Origin: G963676335 sp963676335
GTDB taxonomy: Bacteria > Pseudomonadota > Alphaproteobacteria > Rickettsiales > Rickettsiaceae
DNA length: 64,000 nucleotides
Direction: 5' to 3'
Assembly (NCBI GenBank): GCA_963676335.1
Contig: OY781057.1
Coordinates: 744,001-808,000, forward strand
Part shown: positions 28,917 through 38,415 of the stretch, in pieces
Position numbering within the stretch: position 1 is the stretch's first letter
Layout: each line of letters opens with the position of its first letter
Notes under the pieces: generated by a model
The model's input: the letters and a program-made list of their open reading frames with translations, nothing else
Databases searched by the model: none
What the model was told of the DNA's origin: nothing
Position numbers and translations under genes: made by a program

Positions 28917-29032
28917 AAAAATTCAAATAAAAAATTAATAACTTTTATTGAGCTAGTAGAAGAGTAGTAAATGTGTAAAATTGAACACATTAAAGGTATA
29001 CTTACCGTATTCCTCTAACGTATGGTTTTTGA

Positions 29033-30262
29033 TTAAAAATTTAATTTAAGCCCTAATATACCTACAACAATCTTATGTTTTTGATTTTGTTTAGAATCTT
29101 TAAAATAAATTCCTTTAGTATTAATAAAACTAACTTCTGCATAAGGAAGCAATCCTGATATTCCCTTATATGAAGTTCCTAGAGTAACTGCATTTAATTT
29201 ATTTTCATTAAAGTTAGTATTTAAATAAGTCAAGCTAAAACCAAATACATTTGGTACATAAGATATTCCAGCGCTATATATCTGAAATTTTCTTTTTCGA
29301 TTATGGTATATATCTTTTGAAGATAAGCTTTTTCCAGCATTAGCGTAAGAAAGACCATATGAAAACTTATCATAGTTTAATATGAATCCTATATTATAAC
29401 TCTTCAAATCATCTAATTTTTTATCTCCTGTTAATTTTTGATCTGATCCGACTTGCTTTTGAACAGCTTTTCCAAATTCACCTGTTAACGATGTTTTTAA
29501 AGTGGCTACATCTGAAATTTTATATTCATATTTGATTCCAGTAGTTACAAGGTTTTTAGCAGCTACTTTGATTTTGTAAGAATTTTTCCCATTTTTTACT
29601 TCCATAATGTTAGACATATCTTTGCTAATTTTGAATTTACCATTATTAGCAGTGTCTGGGATATAGCTTATGCCAAACTGCAATCCATTATATTTTGGGG
29701 TGTAATAAGTAACATTACGCGCTGCTTCTTGAGATGATTTTTCAGAAACCGCTCTAGGCACCGCTCCCAATAAAGGAAATGAATATTTTATAAACTCATA
29801 CCCATAGTGAGAATGGGGATTAAGTTTAATATAATCACTCCAAGAGGTTTTTGTAGATTGAGTAACATCTAAAGCTTGAATTCTCATCGTAGTCGCTACA
29901 ACTGGAGGAGATCCTACTTCAATTCTTCCAAATTCCCCTTCAATAAATATGTGAGAATTATTAGCACTAGTTCCAGTATCTAATTTTGTAGTGGTAGTTA
30001 AAACGACTCTCCCACCGTATTTAATATCCTGATCTGTTGTATTACTAATTTCCAATTTTACATTTGCTGAAGTACTAAATGCTAAATTTTTATTGTTGCT
30101 AGAAAGATTTCTCTGCGATCCAATCAATTTTTTTTGATTTCGAACCCCTGATTGAAAATCAAAAGCACCAGTAACTTTAGTCTTAAACTCCGCTAATGTC
30201 ACCAAAGAAAAGTTAAATAGCAAAAAGAATAATAAAAATATTCTATAACTTATTTTCTCCAT
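29033..30262 (-). CDS. Outer-membrane porin
   Basis: The 409-residue protein has a signal peptide (about 1-24, ending in LVTLA) and then alternating strands typical of a beta-barrel. The early block VKLEISNTTDQDIKYGGRVVL and the IFIEGEFGRIEVGSPP segment are like the second and third strands of Gram-negative porins. The last residues GILGLKLNF end in Phe, the usual Bam recognition signal. It lies divergent from a gene for an OmpR-type regulator (30458), which may control it. Substrate is unknown. Confidence 0.82.
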   Translation of the reverse strand: MEKISYRIFLLFFLLFNFSLVTLAEFKTKVTGAFDFQSGVRNQKKLIGSQRNLSSNNKNLAFSTSANVKLEISNTTDQDIKYGGRVVLTTTTKLDTGTSANNSHIFIEGEFGRIEVGSPPVVATTMRIQALDVTQSTKTSWSDYIKLNPHSHYGYEFIKYSFPLLGAVPRAVSEKSSQEAARNVTYYTPKYNGLQFGISYIPDTANNGKFKISKDMSNIMEVKNGKNSYKIKVAAKNLVTTGIKYEYKISDVATLKTSLTGEFGKAVQKQVGSDQKLTGDKKLDDLKSYNIGFILNYDKFSYGLSYANAGKSLSSKDIYHNRKRKFQIYSAGISYVPNVFGFSLTYLNTNFNENKLNAVTLGTSYKGISGLLPYAEVSFINTKGIYFKDSKQNQKHKIVVGILGLKLNF

Positions 30263-30457
30263 AAAAAATCACTCTATTTATATATATTAGAATTTTTTAA
30301 TTATTTAATATAAATTTCCTATTTTAACCATTTATAAATATATTTTTTTGAAAGAGAATGTCAATATGACAAATAAATCACAAATTTATTTACTTTTCAA
30401 AAAAAATATATAAACATATTAATTAATAATAACATTAAATGAATTTTTACATAAATA

Positions 30458-31180
30458 ATGTTTGAAAAACTTCCTCCAAATATATTGGTGATTGAATTTA
30501 ATGAAATAAAAAAAAATTTTATAAGCAATATTATAGAGCGCTATTGGTTTAATGTTTTTAAATGCGCAACTCAAGTTAATGCATTTAAATTAATAGAATT
30601 ACATAAAATTCATATAATAATTGTTAGTGTAGATTTAGCCACATCGTCTGAGGTGACTTTTATACAAAATCTTCGAAAAGTTTCTACTTTTTCTTTAATG
30701 CCGGTAATTTTTATATTTGAGAAAGATGAAAATGATGAAAATTTTTATAGTGAATACATTGCTCAAAAACCAGAATTAACTGAAGTGTTATTTAGATCTG
30801 AAATTTCTACTACATTAATGCCATCTATTAAAAGACTATTATATAATTCTAAACCAACTTTTCAAGATAAAATATTACAATATAAAAATATTGTAATTGA
30901 TTTAGGTACTTATCAAGCTTTTCGCAATAAAGTTAAACTACACCTTGGACCAATAGAATTTAAAATTCTACAATTATTAGTTCAATCCCCTACAGTGATT
31001 TTCACTAGACAACAAATTATAAATTATGTTTGGGAAGGTGAGCCTAAAGTAGATATAAGAACTGTAGATGTGCATGTTAATAGGTTAAGAGGTGCAATAA
31101 AATTAGAAAATGAAAAAGAAGATTTAATTAAAACAATTCGATATGTTGGCTATTGTTTAATATCTCCAGATTCAGTATAA
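30458..31180 (+). CDS. OmpR-type regulator with degenerate receiver
   Basis: The 240-residue protein has a C-terminal winged-helix domain (about 140-236) with LHLGPIEFKILQLL, FTRQQIINYVW and the DIRTVDVHVNRLRGAI recognition helix. Its receiver (1-125) lacks the acidic pocket, with IEFNE where VDDD is expected. The phospho-acceptor site carries S57 in IIIVSVDLATS. It thus probably works without phosphorylation, as a pseudo-receiver. Its neighbours are the divergent porin gene and, 28 bases downstream, the ATP synthase genes. Confidence 0.82.
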   Translation: MFEKLPPNILVIEFNEIKKNFISNIIERYWFNVFKCATQVNAFKLIELHKIHIIIVSVDLATSSEVTFIQNLRKVSTFSLMPVIFIFEKDENDENFYSEYIAQKPELTEVLFRSEISTTLMPSIKRLLYNSKPTFQDKILQYKNIVIDLGTYQAFRNKVKLHLGPIEFKILQLLVQSPTVIFTRQQIINYVWEGEPKVDIRTVDVHVNRLRGAIKLENEKEDLIKTIRYVGYCLISPDSV

Positions 31181-31208
31181 TTGGAAAAGAAAATAAATTT
31201 AATTTTTT

Positions 31209-31934
31209 ATGGCTAATCCATTACATCAATTTAAGATAACTTCTTTATATGATATAATTATAGGTGGCCATAATTTTAGCTTTACAAACTCTAGCTTATA
31301 TATGCTATTAGCAATTATAGGCTGTTGCTTCATATTATGGATTGGTGTAAACACTCCTAGCGTCATTCCTACAAAAATGCAGGTGTTTGTAGAAATGATT
31401 TATGAGTTTATAGAAGGCACATTAGATAATACTGTGGGTAATAATGGAAAAAAATTTTTACCTTTATTTCTAAGTCTATTTTTATTCATTTTATTTTGTA
31501 ATTTATTTGGTATGTTGCCTTATGGCTTTACTGTAACTAGTCAAATTATTGTTACATTTGTTTTAGCTATAATAGTATTTATTACTATTACTTTAGTTGG
31601 ACTTATTAAACATGGGACACATTTTTTTTCATTATTCTTACCTCGAGGTATACCGGTATGGTTAGCACCTTTAATTATGGTTATAGAGTTATTTACTTAT
31701 TGTTTTCGTCCAATTAGTTTATCTCTACGTCTTGCTGCTAATATGATGGCAGGCCATATATTAATAGAAGTTTTGGCTACTTTTGTAGTTATAGGCACTA
31801 TGTATATTAAACCTTTACCTATACCTTTAATTATTATTTTAATTGGGTTTGAAATTTTTGTTGCAATATTGCAAGCATATATTTTTACAATTTTGTCTTG
31901 TGTTTATTTAAATGATACATTAAATTTACATTAA
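31209..31934 (+). CDS. atpB: F-type ATP synthase subunit a
   Basis: This membrane subunit of the Fo motor forms the proton half-channels. The 241-residue protein has about five to six helices and the essential arginine R174 in SLSLRLAANMMAGH. Length fits the alphaproteobacterial form. It begins the Fo cluster atpB-atpE-atpX, 28 bases after the regulator gene. Confidence 0.97.
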   Translation: MANPLHQFKITSLYDIIIGGHNFSFTNSSLYMLLAIIGCCFILWIGVNTPSVIPTKMQVFVEMIYEFIEGTLDNTVGNNGKKFLPLFLSLFLFILFCNLFGMLPYGFTVTSQIIVTFVLAIIVFITITLVGLIKHGTHFFSLFLPRGIPVWLAPLIMVIELFTYCFRPISLSLRLAANMMAGHILIEVLATFVVIGTMYIKPLPIPLIIILIGFEIFVAILQAYIFTILSCVYLNDTLNLH

Positions 31935-31971
31935 ATAAATATTATTAATTATAAGTTTTAAAGAGGAACGT

Positions 31972-32196
31972 ATGGATTATACAACATTTAAATACATCGC
32001 AGTAGGTTTTATGGCTTTTGGGATGGTAGGAGCTGCTATAGGAGTAGCTAATATTTTTAGCTCCCTATTGAATAGCATAGCCCGTAATCCAAGCTGTCAA
32101 CAAGAAATGCAAAAATTAGCTTTTATTGGTGCTGGTTTAGCTGAAGCAATGGGACTGTTTTCTTTTGTTATTGCTATTTTGATAATCTTTGGTTGA
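31972..32196 (+). CDS. atpE: F-type ATP synthase subunit c
   Basis: The 74-residue protein is a two-helix hairpin that forms the rotor ring. It has the polar loop ARNPSCQQEM and the proton-binding glutamate E58 in GAGLAEAMGLF. A good ribosome site AAAGAGGAACGT precedes the start. It overlaps the next gene by 8 bases. Confidence 0.97.
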   Translation: MDYTTFKYIAVGFMAFGMVGAAIGVANIFSSLLNSIARNPSCQQEMQKLAFIGAGLAEAMGLFSFVIAILIIFG

Positions 32197-32659
32197 TATG
32201 CCAAATTCACTACCTCAATTAGATACTACATATTTTGTATCGCAATCTTTTTGGCTAATAGTTACATTCGCTATTATATATGTTTTTATTAGCTTTTGGT
32301 TTGTGCCTAAAGTACAAAATCTACTTTTTTTAAGAAAATCATATATAAAAAATTTAGAAAAAGATCTAGAAATACTTAAATGTAAGTTATCTGTTTTAGA
32401 AAAAAATTATAGTTCTAGTCTTGCTACAATCAACGAACAAGCAGATCAATTGAAGCAAAATGCTATCCATCAATTTGAAGTTCAAGCTCATGAACAAATA
32501 ACTACAACCAAGCAAATAGTTGAACAAAAGATAGAACAAACCCGAAAAGATATAGCTGATTGGCAAAAAAACATGGAAAAAGATATTAAAGTGGTAGGAT
32601 TTGAGTGTATAAAATATCTTATAAAAAAATCGACTGGAATTGATATTTATAATAAATAA
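32189..32659 (+). CDS. atpX: F-type ATP synthase subunit b'
   Basis: The 156-residue protein has one N-terminal helix after LPQLDTTYFVSQSFWLIVTF and then a long charged coiled coil, the stator layout. The LPQLD...SQSFWL start marks it as the b' subunit found beside b in alphaproteobacteria. It overlaps atpE by 8 bases. The b-subunit gene that normally follows is absent or broken here (see 32664-32726). Confidence 0.88.
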   Translation: MVDMPNSLPQLDTTYFVSQSFWLIVTFAIIYVFISFWFVPKVQNLLFLRKSYIKNLEKDLEILKCKLSVLEKNYSSSLATINEQADQLKQNAIHQFEVQAHEQITTTKQIVEQKIEQTRKDIADWQKNMEKDIKVVGFECIKYLIKKSTGIDIYNK

Positions 32660-32663
32660 ATTT

Positions 32664-32726
32664 ATGCAGTTTTTATTTTTTAGATTATCGTACAATAATA
32701 GCTCAATCAGCTCAGTTCTAGGTTAA
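32664..32726 (+). pseudogene. Possible start remnant of atpF (subunit b)
   Basis: Four bases after atpX a frame opens with MQFLFFRLSYN and stops after 20 codons. In related operons a second b-subunit gene starts at this point, often with M-x-F-L. The start position and first residues fit, but no further homology remains; repeat and IS sequence follow. This is a positional inference. Confidence 0.35.
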
Positions 32727-32835
32727 AATAAAGAAATAATTGAAAGTTTATCGAAAACTAATCAAAACCAGACTTCAACAATAGCTAGAAGCGAAGAGAA
32801 TCACAGTAGCCGCAGCATACTTTTTTTGACATAAT

Positions 32836-33485
32836 CAGAACTTTCGCGATAATAAAAAAAATATGCTATAAAAATATGCTATAGGATATTAAAAAAAAAA
32901 TATCATAAGAATATGTGCACTAAGATATGTAGTAATGAGTTTTATTATAATTTTTTGGAAATAACTGCAGAAAAGTATTCTGCGGTAGCATTATCAGATG
33001 TATATGAGACGGAATTATTTCATGACACAGTATCTAGATAGCTATCTGATGCGCACTGTACGCCAAAAGAGATATGGAAAGTTAGCAAAGATAGTATATT
33101 AGGAAAGAGCGTGTAATTATAGTTGAGCATAAACATAGTTATACTGCTCAAAATGACTAATTAACTCATGCTGTTTGTTGTTGTTCTGCAGTTAGCTTAC
33201 TTTCACTACCTCCATGGCTGTTTCTAGCTTATTGCAGCTTTGATAATCTAGTATATGTTTGGGGTCTATAACGCCTTCGCAATTTCTGCATAGCTATACC
33301 CATCAGAACGCATTATTACTGCCTTAATACGATCTCTTACTCGCAAATCCATTTCGCCGTATTAATGTTTCTCTTTGCTCTTTCGTTAACATCTTTCTTG
33401 GCATAATACCTAGCACATTTCCTGCTTTAGCACAATTCTTAATTTACGCACAGTATATTTAGTGGAATTTCTTGCGAAAGTCCTG
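32836..33485 (+). mobile_element. Internally deleted IS, copy 2, with nested IS630 piece
   Basis: The copy begins CAGAACTTTCGCGATAATAA and ends TTCTTGCGAAAGTCCTG, the same ends as copy 1 (28567-28916). A 5-base direct repeat ATAAT flanks it (32831-32835 and 33486-33490), a likely target duplication. The left part encodes the same transposase start as copy 1 (YYNFLEITAEKYSAVALSDV) but contains stops. The right part is an IS630-type 5' fragment in the opposite direction, so the IS received another element before or during its decay. Confidence 0.78.
33121..33404 (-). pseudogene. IS630-type transposase 5' fragment, frameshifted
   Basis: From ATG 33404 on the minus strand, a frame starts MPRKMLTKEQRETLIRR. 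The reading continues in a second frame as MDLRVRDRIKAVIMRSDGYS and YAEIAKAL, and then a third frame has GGSESKLTAEQ-like and ELISHFEQ pieces. This is the N-terminal helix-turn-helix region of IS630-family transposases. Several frameshifts and stops make it dead. Confidence 0.65.
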
Positions 33486-33589
33486 ATAATATTGTGAGCA
33501 ACCACGTTCTCAAGCAACGCCGCCAATTTTTGAAAGCGTTGCGAGATATCCCATCCCTCCTATTTTATCCAGAACTGAGCCCACCCATT

Positions 33590-36500
33590 TTAGATAGATT
33601 TCGTTTCCTTAAAAAAATAATATAACGCCGGAATGATTAAAAGGGTAAAAACTGTACCTATTATCATACCTCCAAATATAATTAACCCTATAGATATTCT
33701 AGCATTTGCCCCAGAGCCATGTGCAAATATCATAGGCACTACTCCTAAAACTGTTGCTGCAGTAGTCATTAGAATAGGTCTTAATCTTTGAGAACAAGCG
33801 GTAAGGATCGATTCTAACTTAGATTTACCTTCCTCAAGATTTTGATTAGCGAATTCTATAATCATAATAGCGTTTTTAGTAATTAACCCTACCAATGTAA
33901 CTAAACCAATATTACTATATAAATTTAGTTTATTACCTGTTATTAATAATAATGCTAATCCTCCGATAATTGAAAAAGGTACAGAGAGTAATATTAATAA
34001 CGCATCCTTAAAATTATTAAATTGAGCTGAAAGTACTAGATAGATAACCACTAGTCCCAATAAGAATGTTCCTAAAATTGAAGTATTTGATTCTTTCATA
34101 TGTTTTGCTTCTCCTAAAAATTCCAATTGAAATTTAGTATCGTCTAACACATCTTTAGCAATATTATTTACTGTATCTACAGCTTTTTGCAATGGGAAAT
34201 TTGATTGTAAACTTGCAGAAATTTCTATTTCTTTAAAACCATTATAATGATTATAACTTTGTACTCCTACTTCCTCTTTTATATCTGATATATTAATTAA
34301 TGGAATCATCGACTTATTAAGATTCTTGATATAAATTGCACTTAAACTGTTGATATTATCTCGATCCGCAAGTGCATATTTTAGATTAATATCATAAGTA
34401 TCATTACCAATTTGAAATTGACCTACTTTTTTTCCAGCAATTAGATATTGTACTGTCCTTCCTATGGAATCTAAACTTACTCCATAGTAATAAGCCTTTT
34501 CACGATTTATTATAATATTAAGATTAGGTATTGATGTTTTTACATCTCTTTCAATATTAAAAAATTGTGGAAAAGCTTCCATTCTTTTTATAAGCCTTTG
34601 CGATAAATTATCTAATAATTCAAAATCTTCAGTTGTTTGTAAGCTAAATTTAAATCCCTTCCCTTTGCTACTTCCACTAAACATCGAAGGTAATCCAAAT
34701 GCATAAATTGACATTTGAGGTATTAAAAAAAATTTTTGATTTAGATCATTAACTATTTGTTCTTGAGAAACGCTTCTTTTAGAATAATCAACTAAAGTAC
34801 TAAATAAAGTAGCAGTGTTACTTCCACCCCATCCAATTATTTCAAAATAATCTTTTACATATTTATTTTTTTGAAGAACTTCTTCAATAGCAATCATATC
34901 GGTTTCAGTCGTTTTCAAAGTAGATCCATCAGGACCATTAGCTGATATTTGTATTACTCCATCATCTTCTTGAGGAATAAATGTTTTTTCAATATATTTG
35001 AAACTTATTACTATTAATAATCCTATAATTCCTAATGCTAAAAATACAAATTTTTTATTATTAAATATTTGATTTAAAATTATTTGATAATAGTTGTTAC
35101 ATTGGTTTAAATAGTGATTTACAAAATTTGATACTTTATTGCTATTCATTTGCACACCAATTAATTGATACGTCAATGTTGGAGTTATTGTTAAAGCAAC
35201 TAGACCAGAAATAAAGACACAAAAAGCTAAAGTCCAAGCAAATTCAGTAAATAATTTACCAATCATTCCTCCCATAAAACCTATAGGCAAAAATACTGAA
35301 GATAACGTAATTGTCATGGCCACAATAGCAAAGCTAGTTTCTTTAATACCTTGAATTGTAGCCTGAAAAGAAGACATCCCCTGCTCTTTATGTCTGCAAA
35401 TATTTTCTAACATTACAATAGCATCATCCACAACCAAACCAATAGCCAGAATCATTGCTAATAAAGTAAAAGTATTAATAGAAAACCCTAATGCATACAT
35501 TAAAATAAAATTACCTATTAGAGATATAGGAATTGCTATAATAGGAATTATTCCCAAATGCCAATGTCCTAAAAACAAACAAATAACTATTCCAACTAAA
35601 ATTACGGATTCAAATATTGTATAAAAAATTGAGTTAATAGATGCGTTAATAGGAATAGAACTATCAAACGCTATTGTAAGATCAACTCCAGCAGGAAGCT
35701 TCATAGTTTTTAGTTCTTGACGTACTTGTTTAGATAAATCTAAGATATTAGCATCCGATTGCTTAATTAAACCTAAAGCAACCATTTTTTTTCCATTAAA
35801 TTTTAAAATTACATAATCTTCATTAGGTTCTAAACGAACTTTCGCTATATCTCCTAATTTAATAAAATTGTTTTTTTCGTTGCGAATTATTATTTCGTTA
35901 AAATCCTGATACTGTTTAATGCTAGCATTAAGTTTTAACACAAAATTACGAGAACTAGTTTCCAATATACCAGCTGGATAATCTCTATTTTGTGCTAGTA
36001 TTGCATTTTCAATCTCAATTGGAGTGATTTTATATTGATATAATTTTTCTGGATAAGGTTCTATAAAAAGATTTCGATATTTTCCATAAACTTTTGCATC
36101 TCCAACTGTTGATAAACTACTAAATAATGGTAGCACTGATTGATCAATAATTTCTGTCAATTTTGTGTCGTCGTATATTTTGCTAGTAGCAGCAAGCCAT
36201 AGAGAAGGCTGGGCATCTGTATCTTGTTTTGTTACGGAAGGAGATTGCATATCTGTTGGAAAACATCCACTAATTCCAGATACCCTAGAACGCACATCAT
36301 TTAGTGCTTCATTTAAATTAGATCCTAATTTAAATGAAATAGAAACGTAAGCGCTTCCTGACGAACTAGATGAATATACTGAATCAACGTTATTAATAGT
36401 TCTCACAGCTTTTTCAATTGGAGTTGCTACATTCTTTTCCATAAAAGAAGCATCTGCTCCAAAATAATTAGCACTTACGCTAATTTGAGGAAAATCTATT

Positions 36501-36616
36501 TTAGGCGTCCCTCTAACATCAAGTTTAAAAAAAGCTATAGCTCCAAATATCAATACAATAATAGCAGATACAACAGCTAGTACCGGTCTTTTTACGTATA
36601 ATTCTGAAATAAACAT
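33590..36616 (-). CDS. RND-family efflux transporter permease
   Basis: The 1008-residue protein has the RND plan: helix 1 at about 12-30, a large periplasmic loop, helices 2-6, a central cytoplasmic stretch, helix 7, a second periplasmic loop and helices 8-12. The proton-relay aspartates are in GLVVDDAIVMLENI. It resembles AcrB/MexF-type (HAE1) pumps. It abuts the adaptor gene (1-base overlap). No TolC-like outer-membrane channel is encoded in the window. Substrates are unknown. Confidence 0.93.
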   Translation of the reverse strand: MFISELYVKRPVLAVVSAIIVLIFGAIAFFKLDVRGTPKIDFPQISVSANYFGADASFMEKNVATPIEKAVRTINNVDSVYSSSSSGSAYVSISFKLGSNLNEALNDVRSRVSGISGCFPTDMQSPSVTKQDTDAQPSLWLAATSKIYDDTKLTEIIDQSVLPLFSSLSTVGDAKVYGKYRNLFIEPYPEKLYQYKITPIEIENAILAQNRDYPAGILETSSRNFVLKLNASIKQYQDFNEIIIRNEKNNFIKLGDIAKVRLEPNEDYVILKFNGKKMVALGLIKQSDANILDLSKQVRQELKTMKLPAGVDLTIAFDSSIPINASINSIFYTIFESVILVGIVICLFLGHWHLGIIPIIAIPISLIGNFILMYALGFSINTFTLLAMILAIGLVVDDAIVMLENICRHKEQGMSSFQATIQGIKETSFAIVAMTITLSSVFLPIGFMGGMIGKLFTEFAWTLAFCVFISGLVALTITPTLTYQLIGVQMNSNKVSNFVNHYLNQCNNYYQIILNQIFNNKKFVFLALGIIGLLIVISFKYIEKTFIPQEDDGVIQISANGPDGSTLKTTETDMIAIEEVLQKNKYVKDYFEIIGWGGSNTATLFSTLVDYSKRSVSQEQIVNDLNQKFFLIPQMSIYAFGLPSMFSGSSKGKGFKFSLQTTEDFELLDNLSQRLIKRMEAFPQFFNIERDVKTSIPNLNIIINREKAYYYGVSLDSIGRTVQYLIAGKKVGQFQIGNDTYDINLKYALADRDNINSLSAIYIKNLNKSMIPLINISDIKEEVGVQSYNHYNGFKEIEISASLQSNFPLQKAVDTVNNIAKDVLDDTKFQLEFLGEAKHMKESNTSILGTFLLGLVVIYLVLSAQFNNFKDALLILLSVPFSIIGGLALLLITGNKLNLYSNIGLVTLVGLITKNAIMIIEFANQNLEEGKSKLESILTACSQRLRPILMTTAATVLGVVPMIFAHGSGANARISIGLIIFGGMIIGTVFTLLIIPALYYFFKETKSI

Positions 36617-37608
36617 TAGTCAATTATTTTTATAGTCATTCCATCAGACACTTTAGTTAATCCTTCAGATACTATTAAAGTATTTTCAGCTAAATTATTT
36701 GATGTAATCTCAATTAAATCATGAAATCGTAACCCTGTAGTGATGTACGCTTTATTAACAATATCTTTATTTCCAATTTTATAAACAAATTTTCCTTTAT
36801 TATCCTGCAATACATTTTTTTCTTCTACTACTAATGCTTTATGAGGATTTAATCTTAAAGAAGCTTTAACTGTACTACCATGAACTAAAGAATTTGGAGA
36901 AATAATTAAAATTTTAACAATAAAATTACCAGTATCTGGATTTATGTTAGTAGATACATCATGTACATAAGTATCTATATTTTCTATAGCAACTTTTGTT
37001 TTTGTGCTAACAAATTTTAATAATTTTTCAGGCAAATAAATGAAAATTTGTTTTCTGTTGCTGTTTTTATCTGTTATATTAAATAAATAATCTCCTTCTT
37101 TGATATTATCTCCAACTTTGTATTTTATAGCCCCTAAATATCCTTCAAATGGAGCTTTAATAATCATATTATTATATTGTTCTAAATCTTTTTGATAAGA
37201 ATATAAAGCATTTGTATATGCCTTTTTACTATCTTGAAAAACTTTTTCAGAGCACATACCTTTTTTATACAATTGAAAATCACGATTATAATTTATCTCA
37301 TTAGACCGCATATTAGCTAAAGAGTTTTCCAATAACGCTTCTGCAATACTTTCATTTATTTTGATAATAACAGTTCCCTTAGAAACGATATCCCCTTGTT
37401 TAAAAGTTACATTATTTACAGTTCCTGATACTTTTGCAGAAAAATCCTTACTATCTATAGCAACACATTCTCCCATTGTGTCGTATAAATCATAAATATC
37501 CATCAATTGCACTTTCGATGCTTTAACTAAAATTTCTTTAGAAAAAGAAGAAGTGCATATTATTGCAGAACTTAAGACAATAATCAAAAAATTAAATATA
37601 TACTTCAT
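36616..37608 (-). CDS. RND periplasmic adaptor (membrane fusion) protein
   Basis: The 330-residue protein has a signal or anchor segment (1-23), a lipoyl half-motif around VSGTVNNVTFKQGDIVSKG (about 60-78), and a short helical hairpin (about 85-155). The second lipoyl half contains APFEGYLGAIKYKVGDNIKEG. Beta-barrel and membrane-proximal parts follow. It should link the RND permease (33590-36616) to an outer channel. The first gene of the two-gene operon. Confidence 0.9.
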   Translation of the reverse strand: MKYIFNFLIIVLSSAIICTSSFSKEILVKASKVQLMDIYDLYDTMGECVAIDSKDFSAKVSGTVNNVTFKQGDIVSKGTVIIKINESIAEALLENSLANMRSNEINYNRDFQLYKKGMCSEKVFQDSKKAYTNALYSYQKDLEQYNNMIIKAPFEGYLGAIKYKVGDNIKEGDYLFNITDKNSNRKQIFIYLPEKLLKFVSTKTKVAIENIDTYVHDVSTNINPDTGNFIVKILIISPNSLVHGSTVKASLRLNPHKALVVEEKNVLQDNKGKFVYKIGNKDIVNKAYITTGLRFHDLIEITSNNLAENTLIVSEGLTKVSDGMTIKIID

Positions 37609-37868
37609 ATTAATTCAATTAAAGTTAATGATATTCTTATAAAAACTGTTTTAAGTATAGTAATTTTTAAAAATTATAGTACTATTTAAGTATAATTTTT
37701 TTTATATATATATTATAAGTATCTGTTTTTTAGCATTACCAGCAGCTAATTTATATTTTAGAAAAATTCAATGAGTATTAGATGCAAACAATATAATTAC
37801 TATACAAATAACTACATTTATCTATATTATAATGCTTAATTTAGTTCATAAAAAAAATAGTCAGGAAT

Positions 37869-38414
37869 ATGCTTAAATTTTTATTAGAATTAGGCCCAAT
37901 TATCGTATTCTTTGCTACTTATAAATATTCTAATATTTTTATTGCAACATTATTAATGTTAATAGTAACAACTATATGCTTAATAATAAGTTATTTAATA
38001 GATAAAAAATTATCCATGGCATTATTAATTTCCGGGGGAATCTTATTACTCCTTGGTTGTTTAACTTTGTTAAGTGGTGATTCTAAGTTTATAAAAATGA
38101 AACCTACTATTGTATACATAATATTTGCTATTGCCTTATATGGAGGAATTATTAAAAATAAATTAATATTAAAAGAAATGTTAAGTCACTCCGTTAGTAT
38201 GTCTGATATACACTGGTTGATTTTATCAAAAAGATTTTCAGGATATTTTATTTTTATGGCTATATTAAATGAAGTGATTTGGCGTAATTATTCTGAAAGC
38301 TTTTGGGTAAATTTTAAAGTTTTTGGAGCAGCTCCTTTAACTTTGGTTTTTATTCTTACACAAATGCCATTTATTTTTCACAATAGCAAAAAAAATATAA
38401 TTAATAAAAAATAA
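37869..38414 (+). CDS. yciB: YciB/IspZ family inner-membrane protein
   Basis: The 181-residue protein has five to six helices and the family block LLELGPIIVFFATYKY at the start. It also has KPTIVYIIFAIALYGG and the C-terminal NEVIWRNYSESFWVNFKVFG. YciB (septation protein A) supports envelope synthesis during division. It ends one base before aspS and begins 260 bases from the divergent adaptor gene, a region in which I see no other gene. Confidence 0.92.
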   Translation: MLKFLLELGPIIVFFATYKYSNIFIATLLMLIVTTICLIISYLIDKKLSMALLISGGILLLLGCLTLLSGDSKFIKMKPTIVYIIFAIALYGGIIKNKLILKEMLSHSVSMSDIHWLILSKRFSGYFIFMAILNEVIWRNYSESFWVNFKVFGAAPLTLVFILTQMPFIFHNSKKNIINKK

Positions 38415-38415
38415 T

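Larger units (their letters stand above)
32765..33562 (+). repeat. Dispersed repeat A, copy 1, split by an IS
   Basis: The left half (32765 to about 32830) reads AACCAGACTTCAACAATAGC and onwards; the right half (from about 33491) reads ACGTTCTCAAGCAACGCCGC and onwards to GCGAGATATC. The same two halves are joined at 40235-40382. The IS copy at 32836-33485 therefore inserted into this repeat, and the base run ATAAT is found on both sides of the IS. Confidence 0.75.
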
